A DNA stretch of 64,000 bases from Myotis daubentonii (Eukaryota > Chordata > Mammalia > Chiroptera > Vespertilionidae), in the NCBI RefSeq assembly GCF_963259705.1, contig NC_081841.1:33321358-33385357 (forward strand), in the 5' to 3' direction. The notes under the pieces are model-generated. The model made no database searches and was not told the DNA's origin. It saw only the letters and a program-made list of their open reading frames with translations. The position numbers were made by a program, and so were the translations under genes. Below, piece by piece: positions 58,241 through 64,000 of this stretch. Positions within the stretch are counted from its first letter, which is position 1. The number at the start of each line of letters is the position of its first letter.

Positions 58241-58704
58241 TATTATGGATTGAATCGTGTGCCCAAAATTCATACAGTGGAGTCCTTACCCCCAGTGCAT
58301 TAGACTGAGGCCTGTTTGGAAATGGGGTCATTGCAGATATAGTATTTGGTTAAGGTAAGGTCATACTGGAGTAGGGAGGGCCCCAACCAAATATGACTGA
58401 TGTCCTTATTTTAAAAAAAGGAAAAATTGGATGCAGACATGCGTGCAGGAGAATGTCATGTGAAGGTGAAGGCAGAGGTTGGGATGATGCCTTTATGAGC
58501 CAAGAAATAGCTAAGATTGCCAGAAAATCACCAGGAGATGGGCAAGAGGTGTGGCAGAGTCTCCACACGGCCCTCAGAAGGAACTGATTCTGCTGACACC
58601 TTGATGTTGGACTTCTAGCCTCTAGAACTGTGAGATAATACATTTCTGTTTTAAGCCACTTGATTTGTAGTACTTTATTACACCAGACCCAGCACACTAA
58701 TATA
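58241..58704 (+). mobile_element. Old solo LTR, ERVL-MaLR-like
   Basis: TATTATGGATTGAATCGTGT, AATTCATACAGTGGAGTCCT, CCAAATATGACTGATGTCCT, TGCTGACACCTTGATGTTGG, ACTTCTAGCCTCTAGAACTG and GTTTTAAGCCACTTGATTTG follow a common mammalian LTR from its TGTTATGG start to its CTAATA end. I assign it to the MaLR group with moderate certainty. No internal genes adjoin it. Confidence 0.7.
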
Positions 58705-58799
58705 AGTAAGAAGTTCTTTGAGTTAAGATGTAAATTGGTTATTTAGCTCTCTCTAAAATATAAGGGTACAAAGTTGGATACTAACATCTTTTAAGCATC

Positions 58800-58985
58800 T
58801 TCCCTGGTAAGATTATCTCATTTTAACATCACATTTCTGTAATGTAAATCTTCTCATCCTTATTATGCATGTGAATAAACTGAGACTCAGATTAAATAAG
58901 CAGTCCAAATGCTTGTAGGATGAGAATTCTAAATCCTAGTTTTACTGATCCAAAGTCCTTATTGTTTCTTTTATACCGCAGTGTC
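58800..58985 (-). mobile_element. MIR element
   Basis: ATCTCATTTTAACATCACAT, CTGAGACTCAGATTAAATAA and AATCCTAGTTTTACTGATCC are the antisense MIR core. Confidence 0.7.
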
Positions 58986-59640
58986 TTGCAAATGTCAGAA
59001 AATGAGAACTAGGACATGTGGATATAATGATCAGGTGATGAGTAACTTTGATTCCTACTTCAGCCTTGATTCCTATGTGCCATGTTAGGGCAATATTCAC
59101 AGATCTAGGGATTAGGACATAGACATCGTTGGGGATGGTATTCTGCTTACTTCAGGTTCTAAGGCAGGTTATATGGGCTTCTAACAAGCCTATAGGGAAG
59201 AATCACTGCAGAATTCTTTAGGGTTTTGGAATGAAGTCATTCACCTTTCTCAAGTGTTCTCCTTTTGGGAAATAGCTGATGGTATGATTTTCTATGAACT
59301 CTGATGGAGACTGAGTCCTTCCTTATCCATGGATCACCAGGTAAAAATGTGTTGGGAACAGTTCTCTGTGGATCTCTCATGTTCCTGCACATCTTCTTTT
59401 TAGGTGTATCTACTGGACCCTCTTTTTAAGGATGATTGTATAGAAAATAGCCTGGGATGATAGAAATGATGTGTCTCTTCAGTACAACACAAAGGTTGGG
59501 CAGATATGCTAAGAGCCCCTTCAGAAGATTGGGGTTTTGTAAGTGTAGGACTCCTCAGCTAAGACACAAACCTACTATATGTGCAACATCCGATGGAACC
59601 CCGTAGAACTTTGGAGACAAGGGGAATTGAGGCAAACATG
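58986..59640. other. Unassigned; may include upstream part of an LTR
   Basis: No gene. The right part may belong to the possible LTR at 59.64 kb. Confidence 0.4.
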
Positions 59641-59792
59641 AAGCTCTGTCTGTCTACCTGCCATGGGTAACAAAGTCCTTCATTTATAACCCAGGGATTG
59701 CATGTCTTCTGCTAGCATCTATGAAAATGTAGCAGTCTAACTTGTTAGCTTGTCAGAACAGTAAAATCTCAGACTCTTTAAAGTTTTATGAC
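59640..59792 (+). mobile_element. Possible 5' LTR remnant of an endogenous retrovirus
   Basis: TGCCATGGGTAACAAAGTCC, ATGTCTTCTGCTAGCATCTA and AACTTGTTAGCTTG recur in the same order at 63.03-63.15 kb. Just downstream, about 59793-59810, a TGGTGACAAGGATGGG word sits where a primer-binding site would be expected. Only this core is recognisable and the U3 limit is not seen. Confidence 0.35.
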
Positions 59793-60123
59793 AGTTTTGG
59801 TGACAAGGATGGGATGCTGACAGAAACATGGCTTTCTGGAAGAGGAAAGGACAGAGGCTCTTTGTGGGCTGGGTTAGGGGATCTGAGAAGCCGCCCCAGA
59901 TTTCAGCAGCAAATGCTGTCAACCAAGTGGTGAAGAAGATGGGAGAGTAAGGGTTTCCTACCGTCTTGCCTTTCATGGAGTTTGAAAGCCAGGATGTAGG
60001 AAAGAAACACACTGTATTCGTGGTGATTCACTCTCATTCAAGCAGGAGTAGGAAGAGCCAAGGAGTCTCCAAATCTGATATAGAGATTTGAGTGGAACAC
60101 GGGCATTAGAAATTCATTTAGTT

Positions 60124-60324
60124 CAGGATGGAGAACGTCCAGCCCAGGCCATATAAGGCCCGCAAAGTCACTTAGTCTGGCCCTGCCAAGGCATTAGGAG
60201 TGAGTTAATTAAGTGTTTGACCAAATATAGCCGTTTAGTTTTGAAGTTGATAATTTCATATGGCCCGAGAATGATGTTATCAATATCCAAATGGGCCCTG
60301 GCAGAAAAAGGTTGCCCACCCGTG
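60124..60324. mobile_element. Complete short hAT element, 201 bp
   Basis: Left end CAGGATGGAGAACGTCCAGC and right end GGTTGCCCACCCGTG form imperfect inverted termini. The flanks ATTTAGTT (60116-60123) and ATTTACTT (60325-60332) are an 8-base target duplication with one mismatch, as hAT elements make. The interior carries GGCCCGCAAAGTCA and CATATGGCCCGAGAATGATG. No transposase. Confidence 0.88.
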
Positions 60325-60419
60325 ATTTACTTGAACCATGATGCAGTTACTCAAAACCAAAAGTGACTTGCTTACTAGCACCAAAAGTTAATGTGTCTTG
60401 CTTTCACAAAGTCTGTCTT

Positions 60420-60551
60420 TATCTATCTCTATCTCTATCTCTGTCTCCATCTCTATCTCTATCTCTATCTCTATCTCTATCTCTATCTCTATCTCTATCT
60501 CTATCTCTATCTCATCTCTATTTCTAGTATCTCTATGTATCTCTATCTCTC
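60420..60551. repeat. (CTATCT)n hexanucleotide repeat
   Basis: About 15 near-perfect units, then impure units to about 60551. Confidence 0.96.
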
Positions 60552-60949
60552 TAACTCTGTTCCCTTGATCTCTAAATCTCACTAGATCTCAACTTCACCT
60601 ACTTCCTGAGTAGGCTGGGGAACACTCAAGAGGCAAGTAACCATCTTCTATGGGTATGGCTCATATTAGAAACAAGAACTCAGTCTTCATTCTATACAGA
60701 CCCCAAGGGAAAGTGGTGCTTGGATCCCACTGGTGGGTTTTAGGCAGGGACCACAATGGAGGAGACAAACAAACAAGATCTGTTGAGTGGGGCTTGGCTA
60801 GTTCAAAGGACTATTTTTGTTGCTTCTACAAATTGATGTGTTGTGTGCATATACTTCCTGATTGTATAAAGTGCCCAAGGAGATTACCCTAATCTGGGAA
60901 GAGCTGCAGGTAGAAAAAACGATAGTGGCACAAATTCCACTTCCACTTG

Positions 60950-60963
60950 CCACTAGAGGGGCT
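60950..60963 (+). promoter_or_regulatory. CTCF-like motif
   Basis: CCACTAGAGGGGCT differs little from the CTCF core CCACTAGAGGGCGC type. Motif match only. Confidence 0.3.
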
Positions 60964-61874
60964 TCAGGATTGAGTATGAATATTATTCTTCCCTCTGATA
61001 TCTAAAGCTTTCACTGCAGAGACGATACCCTCCTTTCTTTTGGCAAGTCAGAAGCCTCAGTCTCAATAGCCCTGACTAGGATGTTATACTTCTGCCAATA
61101 GGGGTTGCTGGTAAACCCTAAGAAAACTCATGCTTGCCAAGTAAATCTTGGGACTATGAGGATGGGTTCACAATGCTCAATCCATCCAGCAGCCAGAGAA
61201 CAACTGCTGTTTCTTTGGCTCCTCATCATCAACAAGGAGGTGCAGCACCGTATTGGATTCACTGATTTTTGGAGATGGTGCAAGTCTCTGGAACTGATGC
61301 TTTTGTCATTTGGAGATTCTAGCAAAGGGACACAGCCTCCAACTGGAAGAAGCTCTGTGATTTAAACTTGTGGCCTCTCGGACATATCTACCAGGTGCAC
61401 AGCTTTGAAAAAATAGTTGTAATTTTCTACTGAATTCTAATCAAAATTTCATGTCTGGTCCATGGGGGTCTTGTGACTCTCTGACTTGACATCCTATTTT
61501 TGGGTGGCTTAATTTGGACTCAGTGACTAACAAAATAGGAAAGGCCCAAAAAGCATGTTTCTCAACTTGGAATGATATATTCAAGACTACATCCTGCCTG
61601 GCCCCAGGGGCATCTCAGTTTTACACACACAAAAATAGTGGCAGGTATTCTTTTGAAGGAAACTTTATTCCTGCCTCTTCCATATGACACTAAACCACTG
61701 GTCACTGGGGACCTTGATTCTCAAAGATCTAAATGCTTGGGCCTTGGTCACCAATTTTGGCACCTTTTTTTCAGATTACTGATCAGCTGACTTCAGATAC
61801 ACCACAGGAGCCCTTGAAATGGATCCATGTCATGTCTTTGGCTTTCCAAACCATTGATACTGTACTCTTTTTCA

Positions 61875-61920
61875 GACACACACACACACAAAAACAAACA
61901 AACAAACAAACAAACAAAAA
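61875..61920. repeat. (CA)n(AAAC)n repeat
   Basis: Eight CA units followed by about six CAAA units. Confidence 0.93.
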
Positions 61921-62152
61921 CCCCATCTTCCTTAGTTCCCCTCTCCTTAGGCCATAAACCTTAGTAATGCAATTTGGTCGTTGAGTGCAGCCCTCCCCAG
62001 AAAGGGATACTTTCATTTGCTTCTGGGGAATTTTCAGGAGTGGTGTGAGAGGTCAAATGGATTTACTTTAAAAACTCAGGATCCCATCTAGAATATTATG
62101 ATGCAACTTTCTTTTTCCTATTAGTAATCCCAGGTTAGCCTGGTTGATACAT

Positions 62153-62167
62153 CCTCTAGGTGGCAGC
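62153..62167 (+). promoter_or_regulatory. CTCF-like motif
   Basis: CCTCTAGGTGGCAGC keeps CTAGGTGGCAG of the CTCF core. Motif match only. Confidence 0.3.
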
Positions 62168-63019
62168 CTGGCCAGGAGGGGGCCTATGGGAATCAAGTTT
62201 AATTCTGGTTAAGTTTTATAAAGCTCCCTTGAATGTCTTGTATCTGACCCTTCCTGATGAAGAGATTGGATACAAGTGAAGCATGACTGGAAAAAAATGA
62301 ACTTGTCGGCTCTGGAATAGAATGCACTGCATTTGTGGCAAGAGGAGGAAAACAACAACCTGGAACCTGGGGAGGGGCCATCTTATATCCTCAAAAGTAT
62401 GGGAGAGGGAGGGACACTGATGATCTTGGTGTCTTCCTCCAGAAAGACAACACCCTGGCGCAGCTCTCCCAAACTTGCAAATGCTCTAAAAGGAACTGAA
62501 TGCTGGATCTGCCATCCCTAGCTGGGTAGCTTTGACCATGATTTGATCACCATTCCCTTTAACTTTAACATGAAGTCTATCAAAGGCAACACACAAAACA
62601 CATATCAACACCTCTGATGTTGTCCTGCCCCACTCAGTCATTTAAGAGGGTAGATTAATGACACCTAGCTGGTGTCTTAGACAAATAAGACAAATCGAAC
62701 TGGCTTCCATCAGGCACTCCCTCTAATAAGAACTGAACTCAGTTATTCAAAATGACCTAGGAATCATAAGACCCCTAGACAGACAAGAAGCCACATGGAA
62801 GGCACTGTCAACCTATGCCACCAATGGATATAAGTGTCACTGAATGTCCCAACACTTGTAAACATTTTTTCCGGGAGGAGTACCATGGTTACCCTCAGGA
62901 TTGTATTTCTTTTGTGGGAGACAGACATTCATCTGCTTACCTCTGTGAAACACAAAGCCACCCTTTTGGGACTCCCTCCACATCTTCCCCATGAGATTAA
63001 TACAAACATCAAAATGATA

Positions 63020-63150
63020 CAAGCTGGTGACTTACTGTGCCATGAGAAATAAAGTCCTGATCCAGAAGTCTTATGTCTTCTGCCAGCATCTATATAAAAT
63101 GTCCAGAACAACTTCTTAGCTACAAGCTGGGCAAAATCTCCTTCATGGTT
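63020..63150 (+). mobile_element. Possible 3' LTR remnant
   Basis: TGTGCCATGAGAAATAAAGT, ATGTCTTCTGCCAGCATCTA and AACTTCTTAGCTACAAGC pair in order with the piece at 59.64-59.77 kb. ATAAA sits where a polyadenylation signal would be. The pieces are roughly two-thirds to three-quarters alike by eye, so old if they are a pair. Confidence 0.35.
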
Positions 63151-63849
63151 ATTGATTGGCATGCTACCATTATGAGGTAGGTATAATCACTCCTTCTGAG
63201 TATGAAGTTGAACACATACAACAGCAGTCAGATGGAAATAGTTTCCATGGATAAGTAATCAGCTGATCCAGAAGGTAAAAGTTAGTTGCATGAGCCAATT
63301 ACTCACCCCCTCAGCTTTTTTTAGTGCTACATTGCTTTCTCTTTTTAAATTGATATGGTTTTCTGGAGCGTTTCCTATGATTAGTTGGCTGGGAATGAAG
63401 ACACCTCAAGCCTAGTTTATTAGCTTTTCGTGACAGTTTAACACAAGCTGAAGGTGACTGCTGTGGTATGTAGCTCCATTCTTGACTCTGAAATCTTCTC
63501 AGTGGGGAGGATTTTTCCACTTTGAAAGGAAGGGAGAATAAATTGAGGTCAGGTTCTATAGTAATCCCTGGCTAATGACTACTAGTCTGGCTGAGTCTTT
63601 AGTCCATATGTAGAATAAATTCTAACAATGGGACCAGAGCATGAGTGTAGTCATATCATCTGTGATTGCTCAGGTAACAGTAATCTACATGTTTTATAGA
63701 AGCTACCAATAGCTCTAAATTCTCAATAACTTTTGAAATCTGATCGCATTTTGTCTGGCTTGTCTTAATTTTGTCTAGGTACCATATCTCTTTTGTTATG
63801 ACATAATACATTAAAAACTAATTTCTCTAAATAATTTCATCTCCATATA
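63151..63849. other. Unique sequence
   Basis: No gene or repeat recognised. Confidence 0.45.
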
Positions 63850-63925
63850 TTCAGTTGATTCAGCAAGTATTTTTTGAATTCTTACAATTTATATAGTATT
63901 GCCTTATGGTTAAAGGAAGAATAGA
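63850..63925 (-). mobile_element. L2 3'-end fragment
   Basis: GATTCAGCAAGTATTTTTTG then AATTCTTACAATTTATATAG fits the antisense L2 terminus. Short and diverged. Confidence 0.4.
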
Positions 63926-64000
63926 TGCATAGACAAAATCCTATCCTTATATCATTAGCAGTTATGGAACGTTTCCCCATTCATTCAGTAAAGGCTTCTC

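Larger units (their letters stand above)
60600..62990 (+). pseudogene. Possible internal remnant of a gammaretrovirus-like ERV
   Basis: It lies between the two LTR-like pieces. Two stretches resemble retroviral genes. One, of about 87 codons at 61105-61365, is faintly like the pol region after the reverse transcriptase. The other, a 62-codon stretch ending at 62521, ends ALKGTECWICHP and so shows a CWIC motif of the kind found in surface envelope proteins of gammaretroviruses. Stops and frameshifts are everywhere, and no gag, protease or intact pol or env frame is visible. The call rests on weak similarity and on position. It could also be unrelated unique DNA between two dispersed LTR-like fragments. 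It cannot encode a product. Confidence 0.35.

Overview
The window looks like non-coding nuclear DNA from a vespertilionid bat. Two repeat classes support this. Nine or ten tRNA-derived SINEs are of the Ves type, with the conserved head GGTTTGGCTCAGTGGATAG, a B box GGTTCGATTCC and A-rich tails. Nine or more short non-autonomous rolling-circle transposons carry HeliBat-type ends: TCCTATATAATAAAAG at the 5' end, and a hairpin followed by GGGCCTCTAG at the 3' end, inserted between host A and T. Abundant Helitrons are, among mammals, known from vespertilionid bats. The genus cannot be told from the sequence. I found no intact protein-coding gene, no exon I would defend and no RNA gene. The window is best read as intergenic or deep intronic DNA.

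Layout. 1-10 kb: mostly unique sequence with two SINEs, MIR fragments, simple repeats and one short Helitron (7.45 kb). 10.1-11.9 kb: a Helitron cluster with three copies head-to-tail, the first cutting a MIR, and a fourth 0.3 kb further on. 12-22 kb: unique sequence with scattered L2, MIR, SINE, Tigger and MLT1-type LTR pieces. 22.1-29.7 kb: a block of decayed L1, mostly antisense, split by one Helitron and two Ves SINEs with clear target duplications. 30-38.8 kb: unique DNA, a 330-bp Helitron, a relic of a hAT-type transposase reading frame (about 37.0-37.4 kb) and a 1.2-kb Helitron holding a G-rich minisatellite. 39.2-41.5 kb: L1 and MER5A-like pieces. 42.2-46.2 kb: a 176-bp mini-Helitron, then an apparent 2.5-kb composite Helitron with a (TTCC)n-tailed SINE and about 15 copies of a palindrome-bearing satellite. 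46-55 kb: AT-rich unique sequence. 55-64 kb: two adjacent SINEs, L1 ends, an old LTR, an intact short hAT element and a weakly supported, decayed endogenous retrovirus.

Nothing here forms an operon or pathway. The interest lies in how elements have nested, which gives a relative order: MIR/L2, then L1/MER5/Tigger/MaLR, then Helitrons and Ves SINEs. It also lies in what the Helitrons carry: CTCF-like motifs in an inverted repeat, hairpin-bearing satellites and G-rich arrays. Family names are from memory of consensus features; boundaries marked by target duplications or Helitron termini are firm, others are approximate to tens of bases.
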